Shown: positions 36,669 to 45,987 of the stretch, piece after piece
Layout: each line of letters begins with the position of its first letter
Position numbering within the stretch: the stretch's first letter is position 1
DNA from: Voacanga thouarsii
Taxonomy: Eukaryota; Streptophyta; Magnoliopsida; Gentianales; Apocynaceae
Direction of reading: 5' to 3'
NCBI GenBank assembly: GCA_026120185.1
Contig: JANUWF010001635.1
Span: 248,001-312,000, forward strand
Length of the DNA: 64,000 nt
Translations under genes and position numbers: made by a program
The notes under the pieces: generated by a model
Database searches by the model: none
The model's input: the letters and a program-made list of their open reading frames with translations, nothing else
What the model was told of the DNA's origin: nothing

Positions 36669-36710
36669 TCTTTTTTATACAAGTTTGAAATTTTAAATTG
36701 AAATTTGAGA
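36548..36710. repeat. Inverted repeat with a (TTA)n loop
   Basis: The left arm has 'aaatttcaaatttaaaattc' and the right arm 'gaaattttaaattgaaattt'. They pair across the (TTA)n run at about 36606-36668, so the microsatellite forms the loop of a hairpin. Confidence 0.6.
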
Positions 36711-37384
36711 ATTGGAAGTTTCATTCTTGGTTCGTTAATAAGCTAAGATAGAGATTTTTTCTTTTCCATTAGTTTTTCTTGACAGAGAGAAATAAGAATT
36801 ATGGTAAATGTATATATTTATCTCTCCGCATATAACCATCAGACTTTCTTTTACCATATAATATCTATTTGAATTAAAACTCCATTAAATATTTGAAAAG
36901 TTCGAATATACTTTTATAAAGTATTTCTTAATTTATAAATTATTATTACTATAAATAAGTTTTTTCGACTTATATTCTAAAATAATTGATTGTATATCAA
37001 TATTTTAAAGAAACATTGATGGTAATTGATGAATAGAAAGTCCAACTAAATTATTTTTTTTGAATGCATATTTTTATATCAGTCAAAATCTATCAATGAA
37101 AGGAAGTCCTCCGTCGAGAAATATGGGGGCCAAGCAAAACAATTTAAGGAATATTTGAATTTTTAGATATAACTCTGTAATTCGTAACTTTTTTAATATT
37201 CATAATATGATTGATAGTTTTTCAATAATTCTATTTATAAAAGAACGTTATTTTAAGTAAAACAATTAAAATTTTTAAATATGATACTACAACTTAGTAA
37301 TTTTTTTAATATTCATATTATAATTGATAGTCTTTCGACAATTTTATTCACAAAAGGATGTTATTATAAATAATACAATTAAAA

Positions 37385-37386
<2 letters not shown>

Positions 37387-37438
<52 letters not shown>
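37387..37438. repeat. (AT)n microsatellite
   Basis: About 26 uninterrupted AT units in AT-rich intergenic DNA. Confidence 0.95.
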
Positions 37439-37440
<2 letters not shown>

Positions 37441-38574
37441 TCAAGTGTAGTGAAGAATTTTTTTTTTTTTTTTGGTTGAAAAAGTGCAGGGGACAATTGA
37501 TGGTCAAACTTGAAGACAAAATGATGCAAAACATGGGAGGTGAGAAACTCTGAAAGGACATAAACTTCGGCACCCTCTCTTTCTTGTTTTCTACTTTTCC
37601 CATTAACATCATTTTAAGTATTTGCCAGAGCTTTGGCAGCTTGCATTCCGTTGCATGTCTCTCGCTTCTTTATTATACCAGCACACAAGCCTTTGACCGA
37701 TCCATTCAACCCTCAAACCCACCTCCAATCCAAAAAACTTACTGTGTACTCGATGTACGTATATTAAATATTTTAAATAATTATATTATATATTAATAAA
37801 ATTATATATAATATTTATTATATAATTTTTAATAGACGTAATATAAATATCTAAAGTCTTCGACACGAGTGTCCACAAGAATTTCCCCAACCCGAAAACA
37901 AAGCGCTCTAGTAATGCCAAGGCATCCTCTCATGATCTAACCAAAAAATCTTTATTATTAGTCAATAGCCATCCACTACTTGTTCAAAATTATGACCATA
38001 AAAAAATTAGCTTGGTGATTAAACTTTTTTAAAATAATATTTTAATTAATAAAATTATACGTATATTTATATCAACACAAAATTATTATATTAAATTTTG
38101 TTTTTCGATTACTATTCTTTAAGGTAATAATGCATAAAAAGTTGAGAACGTGGAATTCCTTTCTTTAGTGGGTTTTGAATGGTTATTAGCTCTTCCATTC
38201 CAATTTGTCATCTCTTAAAGTTTGATATAGACAAGTTAGGCACCATCTTTACTTTTCTATTACGAAAAATGCTGGTTAGGCCATCCCATTACCTCTTTTC
38301 AAGGTAAAACAAAATGGCAAATTAACATAAAAATTTTTTTAATATCATCATCGCCTACAACGAGAAGAAGAAGAAGAAGAAGAAGAAGAAAGAAGAAGAA
38401 GAAGAAGAAGTGAATTTCCACAGTGCTTCAGCTTGGAAAGTAGCTGCCTACCATGGCTGCAATGCAGACGTAGCCCATGTGACCTTTTCCCAAGCCAGTA
38501 ATGGCTGATGCCATTATAGATTCCATGACCTATCCATGCCCACACCACCTTGATTATTTAAAGAATGATAAATT

Positions 38575-39451
38575 ATAGTTTTAGTCCTTCAAGCTTAGCG
38601 ATTATTCTACTTATATACATGCCATTTATTGAAGAGTAGGTAAATTATTTTAACAAGCCTGTAAGAAAGAATAGTTTTGATGTATAGCAATATTGTAATT
38701 ACACATAAAAATATTTATATAAATATAGTTTGTATGAATTAATATAATGAAAATTTGTATAATGTGTATTGTAAATTGTATATTTTAAAATATATAAAGT
38801 TTTCATATATGTGATTAATAAAAATTAAATATATATAATTTAAAGCAAAAAAAAAGTGTGAATATTTACCATTTCGACATTTCAAATAAAAGTTTACAAA
38901 TTTATTAACTTCTATATATAGAAATGAAAAAAAAAAAAAGAGGAATGGAGTTTTTAAATAAAAGATCTAATATAATATTCCATTCATCTCATAATATAAC
39001 TATTTTTGCCATTCCAAATTATAAGTCGTTGCGTGTCCTTATTTATTATTTTATTTCCTTCTCTTTCTCTCTTCTCTTATTTCCAAAACATTTAAATAGG
39101 GGTGTTTTAGGAAGAAAAAATATAAAGTTATTTTATTTTTCAGAAATCTTAATATGTATAAAATTAAGTCAAACGACTTATATTATGTGATGAAATGAGT
39201 AATTATAAAGAATTAATACATACTCTTGATATGATATCCTTTTTATCACATCAAGAATAGCAAATAATTAAAATTAAAATTTTTATTTAGTTACTCATGG
39301 TATTTCTTATCATATCTAGATTCGTAATACTATTTAAGTATTGAATCATTTATATTGTTTGAATGTAAATTTAAGAGACATACTTTACAAATAAACGGGG
39401 TCAAGAATTAGATAACCTCCAGAATTGAAGGACTAAAATCCAATTTCCTTA
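38575..39451. mobile_element. Possible small DNA transposon with terminal inverted repeats
   Basis: Left 'agttttagtccttcaagctt' (from about 38577) pairs with right 'gaattgaaggactaaaatcc' (to about 39451) read on the other strand. No coding capacity. No target duplication was identified, so the ends are approximate. Confidence 0.4.
39195..39298. repeat. Short hairpin of about 105 bp
   Basis: ATGAGTAA at the left end pairs with TTACTCAT at the right end, and inside, CTTGATATGAT pairs with ATCACATCAAG across a short loop. It may be a very small MITE or a nested remnant. Confidence 0.45.
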
Positions 39452-39604
39452 TCCTATCTCAAACAAAGGTCAGAATCTCACCGGAGAAATGCGAATAATG
39501 ATATTCTGGTAAAAAAAAAAAAAAATTACGAATTGTGATGCGGCAAAAAGCCAACAGTCCTCACGGAACATCCATGGGATCTAACGTACCAGATACCAAC
39601 CTTT

Positions 39605-39610
39605 TATAAA
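39605..39610 (+). promoter_or_regulatory. Candidate TATA box of the SKIP2-like gene
   Basis: TATAAA lies 245 bp before the SKIP2 ATG. The sequence between has a CA/CT-rich, UTR-like composition. A second weaker candidate (TTTATAAG) lies near 39637. This is based on position and motif only. Confidence 0.35.
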
Positions 39611-39849
39611 TGGATAATAATAATAATTAATTTTCCTTTATAAGCGTCCCGAAAAGCCCGAATTAAATCTATTTTCAAGTCCGTCCTCTCAAAATTAGGA
39701 AGTCTAGGCCTATAGCTCACCACCACCCACCAACGAGAAAACAAAACCAAAACCACCTGACCTGTGGTTGCTTAGATTAGAATAGCATTTTCCACAGAGC
39801 TCTTCGGCTGCGGCAGGTCCATTCCTCCTCCTTCCACTGCCGTGGATTG

Positions 39850-41466
39850 ATGGGCCAATCAGCCTCCACCATCGCCGGAGCAGAAGCCCATCAACTTCGC
39901 TCCTTCAAGCCTAGATCCACGCCTCTCATCACCCCCACCATGAAAATTTACAACATTAATAAAGAGGAGCCTGACCCGGATGAAGTTATCAACGGTGAAT
40001 TCTCCGACTACATTTCCAATCTCCCTGACGAGTGCTTGGCTTCTATTTTCCAGTCCTTGAGCTCCGGCGACCGGAAACGTTGCTCCTTGGTTTGCCGACG
40101 GTGGTTTGTGGTCGAGGGACAGAGTCGTCATCGGCTCTCCCTCAACGCTCGCGCTGATCTGCTTGAGGTAATTCCGTCGATCTTCTCGCGGTTTGATGCT
40201 GTGACGAAGCTTGCCCTCAAATGTGACCGCAGATCTGTGAGCATTAATGATGAAGCACTAGTTTCAATCTCTGTGCATTGCCGTAAGCTGACCCGTTTGA
40301 AGCTTCGAGCGTGCCGCGAGCTCACTGATGCAGGAATTGCGGAGTTCACAAAAAACTGTAAGAATCTAAAGAAACTCTCTTGTGGCTCTTGTAATTTTGG
40401 GTCTAAAGGCATGAATGCTGTCTTGAATAATTGTCCTGCCCTGGAGGAATTATCTGTGAAACGCCTACGAGGCATCACCGACGGGGCTGCAGCGGAGCCG
40501 ATAGGTCCCGGGGTGGCAGCCTCCTCGTTGAGGGTTATCTGCTTAAAGGAACTTTACAATGGTCAGTGCTTCGGGCCATTGATTATCGGAGCAAAAAACA
40601 TGAGGACTTTGAAGTTGTTTAGATGCTCAGGCGATTGGGATAAGCTTCTTGAATTGATAGCAGATCGAGTGACTGGATTGGTGGAGGTGCATTTGGAGAG
40701 GCTTCAGGTGAGTGATGCTGGACTTGGGGCAATATCCAGTTGTTTGAACCTTGAAATATTGCATTTGGTGAAAACACCCGAGTGCACCAATCATGGGCTG
40801 AAGACTGTGGCAGAACATTGTAAGCTTTTAAGGAAGCTTCATATCGATGGGTGGAAAACTAATAGGATAAGTGATGAAGGTTTGATTGCTGTGGCAAAAA
40901 ATTGCCCTAATTTGCAAGAATTGGTTCTTATTGGTGTGAACCCTACACGTTTGAGTTTGGAGAAACTGGCCACAGGATGTCCCAATTTGGAGAGATTGGC
41001 TTTGTGTGGGAGTGAGAGTGTTGGGGACTCGGAGATTTCTTGTATTGCCCAAAAATGTGTTGCATTGAAGAAGCTTTGCATAAAAAGTTGTCCAGTATCA
41101 GACCATGGTATGGAAGCATTAGCAGGTGGATGTCCCAATTTGGTGAAGGTGAAGGTTAAGAAATGTAGGGCAGTCACTTCTGAAGGTGCAGATTGGTTGA
41201 GGGCGAGTAGGGGTTCACTTGCTGTGAATTTGGATACTGTAGAGCCTGAAAATATGGATGCAAGTGCTAGTGACAGTGGGGCTCAAGAAGGTGGTGTTGA
41301 GAATCAACAGATGGGCGGCCAAGGTGGGGGTGCTAACATTGCTTCCAGCAGTACTGGGAGGTCAACATCATTTAAGGCAAGGTTAGGACTATTAACAGGG
41401 AAAAGACTTGTGGCTTGCACATTCAGAAGGTGGTCAAGTTTTGGTGGCAGTTCTCGAAATAATTAG
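39850..41466 (+). CDS. SKIP2: F-box/LRR protein, SKIP2/VIER F-BOX type
   Basis: A single exon of 538 aa starts with ATG at 39850 (MGQSAST). The triplet before it is TTG, so the start is not at 39847. The F-box spans about residues 58-96 (LPDECLASIFQSL, then RKRCSLVCRRW), preceded by FSDYISN. About a dozen cysteine-containing leucine-rich repeats follow to about residue 460, with units such as CRKLTRLKLRACRELTDAGI, CPNLERLALCGSESVGDSEI and CPNLVKVKVKKCRAVTSEGA. The C-terminus is Gly/Ser-rich, then basic (FKARLGLLTGKRLVACTFRR). SKIP2 (VFB4) proteins bind SKP1-like ASK proteins in SCF ubiquitin ligases, and VFB genes affect lateral root and auxin-related growth in Arabidopsis. The MGxxxS start fits N-myristoylation. 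Single-exon structure and length fit the family. Confidence 0.93.
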   Translation: MGQSASTIAGAEAHQLRSFKPRSTPLITPTMKIYNINKEEPDPDEVINGEFSDYISNLPDECLASIFQSLSSGDRKRCSLVCRRWFVVEGQSRHRLSLNARADLLEVIPSIFSRFDAVTKLALKCDRRSVSINDEALVSISVHCRKLTRLKLRACRELTDAGIAEFTKNCKNLKKLSCGSCNFGSKGMNAVLNNCPALEELSVKRLRGITDGAAAEPIGPGVAASSLRVICLKELYNGQCFGPLIIGAKNMRTLKLFRCSGDWDKLLELIADRVTGLVEVHLERLQVSDAGLGAISSCLNLEILHLVKTPECTNHGLKTVAEHCKLLRKLHIDGWKTNRISDEGLIAVAKNCPNLQELVLIGVNPTRLSLEKLATGCPNLERLALCGSESVGDSEISCIAQKCVALKKLCIKSCPVSDHGMEALAGGCPNLVKVKVKKCRAVTSEGADWLRASRGSLAVNLDTVEPENMDASASDSGAQEGGVENQQMGGQGGGANIASSSTGRSTSFKARLGLLTGKRLVACTFRRWSSFGGSSRNN

Positions 41467-41760
41467 AAAAGTAATTTAGTGGCTTTGGAGTGGAAAAGAA
41501 GAACACTCTTGGTGTCTACATTATTTTGCAGTGTAGCTATTGGGCTTCTGTGTTTCTGTGTATTTAATTTTGTGTGCTGTTCAATGGCTTTCAAGATTAT
41601 CAATCTTCATTGTTGAATCAATGTTTTCCATGTGTTCATACTTTATGATACTTTTCAATGATAGTTGTCCCGACATCATGCTTTAGCTGCTGAAATTTCC
41701 TTTTTCATTTTAAAGCTTCTTGTCAATGTAGATTGCTACCGATAGTTACTTGAACAAGTA

Positions 41761-42080
41761 ACTTGTGTTATTTATTGATCAAAGTTGTTATGCATGCAGC
41801 GCGCCATGAATTTGATTCTAACATTGTACTGTCAGCTAGCAAGTCCAGCTAACTGAGGGTTTTGAAACATTGACTATTAGGATAGGTTTTATGTATTGGT
41901 CTTGAAGTGAGGATGGATGAACTTGTGTTATTTATTGATCAAAGTTGTTATGCATGCAGCATGCCATGAGTTCAATTCTAACATTGTATTGTCAACTAGC
42001 AAGTCCAGCTAACCGAGGGTTTTGAAACATTGACTATTAGGCTAGGTTTTATGTATTGTTCTTGAAGTGGGGATGGATGA
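41761..42080. repeat. Two-copy tandem duplication, period 160 bp, downstream of SKIP2
   Basis: The copies start ACTTGTGTTATTTATTGATC at 41761 and 41921 and both end GGATGGATGA. About ten differences were counted by eye, so the duplication is fairly recent. It begins 295 bp after the stop codon, perhaps just beyond the 3' UTR. Confidence 0.9.
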
Positions 42081-42645
42081 AAACGTGGTTTTATTTATGC
42101 TTCCTGCTCATTAGTGTTTCTTTAATTCACCTTGATGTGTCTTGGTTTATGAACCCATTATTCATTTTGTATCACAATGAGAAGTATTTTATGGTAGTAA
42201 CTCTAGACGTACAGCCCTTGTCTCATGGTTCATCAGTTAGTCTAGAGTTTTCTTTTCTTTTTCTTTTTCATGTTTATTTATATTTTCCATTGACTTACTA
42301 CCAGCCTTCATTCACCGCTTAATGACAAAAATCCTTTCGATTTGAAGGCTTTGAAACGTTTTTTATAAGAACAAAAGAAACATACGGCATCATTTGTTGC
42401 TTGAATTTGCTGTCCTATTTGTGATATTTGAATTTGATCTTTAGATGCGGCCTCAGCTTTATTGCTTTGTGGTTCTACAGGGGCAGTTAATTTAACTTTT
42501 TGCCACTTCATCTCTATATGAGTTATTAATGCCTTGCTAAGTTACTGACTGGATATGATACTGTTTTGTAATTGAAGTAATTTGATATTTGTCAATTTAT
42601 TTCTTGCCTTTCTCTTATTTTTCTCTTGTGCAGTATTTTAAAAGA
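42081..42645. other. Intergenic sequence, no gene seen
   Basis: T-rich sequence between the tandem duplication and the LINE fragment. Open frames here have no recognisable domain. Confidence 0.5.
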
Positions 42646-42654
42646 TGTTATTTT

Positions 42655-43322
42655 AAAATAGAGTATATGGGATGCAAGTTTAGTGGTAGTAGAAATATAG
42701 CTCAGAGTGTAACTTTGGAAAGTAGAGATATACCGTTAGCGGATTGTTTTCGCTGTCTAGGATCTATTATTCAGAAAGACAGAGAGCTCGATAGCGACGT
42801 TGCACATCGAGTTAAGGCGGGTTGGTTGAAATGGAGGAGTGCGACTGGTATTCTTTGTGATCGTAATGCACCGTTGAATTTAAAGGGAAAATTTTACAAG
42901 GCAGTCGTACAACTTTCAAAAAATGAAAGTAGTTGAGATGCGTATGTGACGGTGGATGTATGGATATATTAGGAAGAATAGAGTTAGAAATGAGATTATT
43001 AGGGAAAAGGTGGGTGACACATCTATTGAGGAAAAGATGAGAGAAAGTTGTCTGCGTTGGTTTGGACACATTCAGAGAAGACCGAAAGATGCTCCTGTTA
43101 GGGTGATGGAGAGAGTGAGGCAGAATAGGTAGAGGTAGGCCTAAAACGACATGGATAGAGGTAATTAAGAGAGATATGTCTTTGTTAGAGTTGAATGAAA
43201 GTATGACGTTCGATAGAAGAAAGTGGCGAGGGAGGATTCATGTGGATGACCACACGTTGCCTGACGTTGGTTCATGTAGCCGATCCCAAGTTACTTGGAA
43301 TTAAGGCTTAGTTTGTTGTTGT
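42655..43322 (+). mobile_element. 5'-truncated RTE LINE
   Basis: It is homologous to 35440-36165 of the full-length LINE (EYMGCKFSGS, DCFRCLGSIIQKD, AGWLKWRSATGIL). It begins mid-frame at 42655 and ends in the RTE tail (AGTTACTTGGAATTAAGGCT, then TTG repeats). The 9-bp flanks TGTTATTTT at 42646-42654 and 43323-43331 are a plausible target duplication. A deletion near 42910 and frameshifts show it is dead. Confidence 0.85.
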
Positions 43323-43331
43323 TGTTATTTT

Positions 43332-44354
43332 TGAACCTCAATTTTGTATACGTGCCCAAAGAAGCTTTACATTTGGCTTATGGCTGAGCTAAATGATAAT
43401 CTGGCAAACAAATAACCTGCAATAGCACGAGTGCCTTAATTTTCACCTTGCATTAGGACATCTCTGCGTTTGTTGTTTTAACCTAGGCTTACAATTTAAC
43501 TTTCTTTGTAAGATGTTGTCGTGATTCTGTATACAGTCAGGACAACGCCTGAATAAGGCTATACTAGGATTTTGAAGCATTAGATTCCACTTAATTTGTT
43601 TCTCTGTATGGGTTTATCTCCTGGCTGGCGACATTTGCTTGTTTCCTCTCTGAACTTGCTAACTGTACCTGCTCAATGACATGATGTGTTTTGCAATATG
43701 CAGCATTTCTACTGCTGGTGGTTTCCACATTTCAAAAGGGCATCTTGATCTTGCTAACTGCATTATTAGTTTTGCATGACAATGCTCTAAAACTTTATCA
43801 ATTAGAGATTTTTTTTTTCTTTCTCTCTCTCTTGGGATTCTTTTAAAGTAGGTTGTTCATTCTCTGCAGCAGCTTTGTTACTATTGTTTTTCAGTATATG
43901 TTTTTTGCATAGCTAGGTTGTTGTAGATCTGTCACAGCACACTAATTTGTTCATGGCTGCGCCATACTGTCAGCTCAGAGAAACCGTCGACAGTTCCCGA
44001 AGATACGTATGATCATGGTTTTGAACTAGAAGATGATCCTTTCCTTATCTTTGTGATGAGGTTGTAACCAACAACTGGATAAGAAAGGTTCGGGACACGG
44101 TGAGCAGTAGTTGTCATGTCATGCAAAGCCTTTATGTTTGTTTATTTATTTTTTCATTATCAAATCGTTTTCGGATAAGTCCATAGTTGTTTCTTAGATA
44201 TAGTATTATTTTGTTGATCTTATCACAAGAAAAAGCTAAAAAATTTGAACATGGATTACGACTTGAACTGTCTTTTTGGAAACTTTTCTGAATTTCCAAT
44301 GATCAGGTCTTTCTCCGACTAATGGCCAAGCAAAAGAGGCGTAATGATCATGCA
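43332..44354. other. Intergenic sequence, no gene recognised
   Basis: T-rich sequence resembling intron or 3' flank. Around 43970-44060 there is a less AT-rich piece ('gtcgacagttcccgaagata') that might be an old exon fragment, but no family could be assigned. Confidence 0.45.
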
Positions 44355-44416
44355 AATGAGAAAGATTAGAATAAAAATTAAATTGAATGAGAAAGATTAG
44401 AATAAAAATTAAATTG
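44355..44416. repeat. 31-bp unit repeated twice
   Basis: Two adjacent identical copies start AATGAGAAAGATTAGAATAA at 44355 and 44386. They lie just upstream of element D. Confidence 0.9.
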
Positions 44417-44490
44417 AGATGAATTTATTTAAATATAATAAAAAATTATTAAATAAATAAATTTAAAATGAGATTAAAAAAAATATATAT

Positions 44491-44752
44491 TATAAATTGT
44501 TGATTATTTATTTTCTTGAAGATAATGTAACTGTTCATATATTATGACCGTTCGTTTTTTAAGATTATTAAATTTATTTCTTAATTTTTCAGATTGTGTA
44601 ACTTTTTAGATTTTATATCGAAACCTTTATAAATATGGGTCATATATAAACAAATGAACAATCAATGAAATCGTATCTAAACGATTCTCTCTCTTCTCTC
44701 ATCTTTTAATATCTTTACTTTATTGATTTTATTTTGAATCAAATTCACAACA
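44491..44752 (+). repeat. 5' LTR of element D, shortened at its start
   Basis: It matches 3' LTR sequence from 'ttcttgaagataatgt' to 'caaattcacaaca'. About 35-45 bp present at the start of the 3' LTR are missing or unrecognisable here. Confidence 0.8.
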
Positions 44753-44770
44753 CGTTATCAGGTAAGTAAT
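44753..44770 (+). promoter_or_regulatory. Leader with primer-site remnant and strong splice donor in element D
   Basis: Directly after the LTR the leader reads CGTTATCAG|GTAAGTA. The junction between 44761 and 44762 is a near-perfect plant 5' splice site (CAG|GTAAGT) and lies upstream of the gag start at 44795. Confidence 0.65.
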
Positions 44771-44794
44771 TTTCCTATTTGCTTTTGTATTCAC

Positions 44795-45874
44795 ATGACA
44801 AATCTCACCAAACATGAGTTTGCCGCTCTTGATATTATTGAAAAAAAACTATTTATCTTGGACATTAGATGCTGAAATGCATTTAGCTGTAATGGGTCTG
44901 ACAGATACCATTGTAGAAGGAAATCCACCATCATCACAAAATGATGCTAAAGCTATAATTTTCCTCCACCATTAGCTTCATGATGACTTAAAGGTTGAAT
45001 ACCTTACCGTGAAAAATTCACTTGTTTTGTGGATTAATTTAAAAGAAAGGTTTGATCATCAGAAGATGGTCGTCCTTCCAAAGGCACGGTATGATTGAAT
45101 GCATTTGTGATTACAAGATTTTAAATTCGTTAGTGAGTATAATTCTGTTATTTTTAAAATTAGCTCGCAACTAATACTGTGTAGAGAAAATATTATTGAT
45201 GAGGATATGTTAAAAAAAACTTTCTTTACTTTTCATACCTCGAATGTGTTCCTGCAGCAGCAATATCGAGAAAATGGATTCAAAAAGTATGCAAAATTAA
45301 TATCTTGTCTTTTCGTAACTGAGCAAAATAATAAACTATTAATGAAAAATCATGAAGCTCGACCAACAGGTTCTACTTCATTCCCAGAAGTGAATGATGT
45401 TAGAACTTATAATTTTGGTCCTGGAATAGGTTGTGGTCGTGGTCGTGGATATGGACGTGGCCGTGAATATATATATGGTCGTGATAAAAATATTATTATG
45501 ATCGCAACAGTCAAAATAACGTTACGAGAAACAATGACAACCACCAGAAGTGGCAAAAAACTAGTGTGAAAGGAAAAGGAAATGATGTTGTTCCTAAAAA
45601 TTATGAAGATAAATGTTATCGTTGTGGCATAATAGGTCATTGGTCTTATATCTGTCGTACTGCAAAACACCTTATTGATCTGTATCAGACGTCTATTGAG
45701 AAGAAAAGCAAAAATGCTGAAGCAAATTTTACTCTACAATATTTTCTTCATGATGATGATGATATCAACCTTGACGATGTTGATGTAACTCATTTGGACG
45801 TAGCTGATTTCTTTGAGCATCATAAAGAAAGAATTGAGCATTTGATTGATGATGGAAATGTTCAAAAGAATTAG
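44795..45874 (+). pseudogene. Element D gag
   Basis: It starts MTNLTKHEFAALDI but is frame-broken at once. Recognisable gag words follow (LTDTIVEGN, LKERFDHQK). The last frame (45566-45874) carries a CCHC zinc knuckle, CYRCGIIGHWSYIC, that looks intact, then an acidic tail ending in a TAG at 45872-45874. Gag therefore ends before pol begins. Confidence 0.8.
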
Positions 45875-45887
45875 AAGTTTACTTTTA

Positions 45888-45987
45888 ATATGTTTCTTTT
45901 TTTTTTTTTGTATTGTAATAGTAATTAGCGTTTAAAGTTTTATTGTTCGAGTATTTAAATTTATAAATATTTTGTTATGCCCAGATG
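45888..45987 (+). promoter_or_regulatory. Gag-pol spacer with polypyrimidine tract, splice acceptor and pol ATG (element D)
   Basis: After the gag stop comes a T-rich run (45893-45911) and then TTATGCCCAG|ATGGCT, with AG at 45983-45984 and the pol ATG at 45985-45987. Together with the donor at 44761/44762 this would remove gag as an intron and put the pol ATG just behind the leader. Confidence 0.6.

Larger units (their letters stand above)
36190..39600. other. Intergenic, repeat-rich, no gene recognised
   Basis: It holds microsatellites, short inverted repeats and AT-rich DNA, listed separately. A GAA-rich tract lies at about 38361-38410. Minus-strand sequence 38420-38560 gives a hydrophobic reading (IAAMVGSYF) that might be an old gene fragment, but no family could be named. 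Confidence 0.5.

Noticed and set aside
38348..38548. 66-codon minus-strand frame with Ser/Leu runs
   Set aside because: Partly a translated GAA repeat. The hydrophobic part might be an old gene fragment but no family could be named.
39847..39849. Start of SKIP2 three bases earlier
   Set aside because: The triplet is TTG; the next codon is the ATG that matches the MGQ start.
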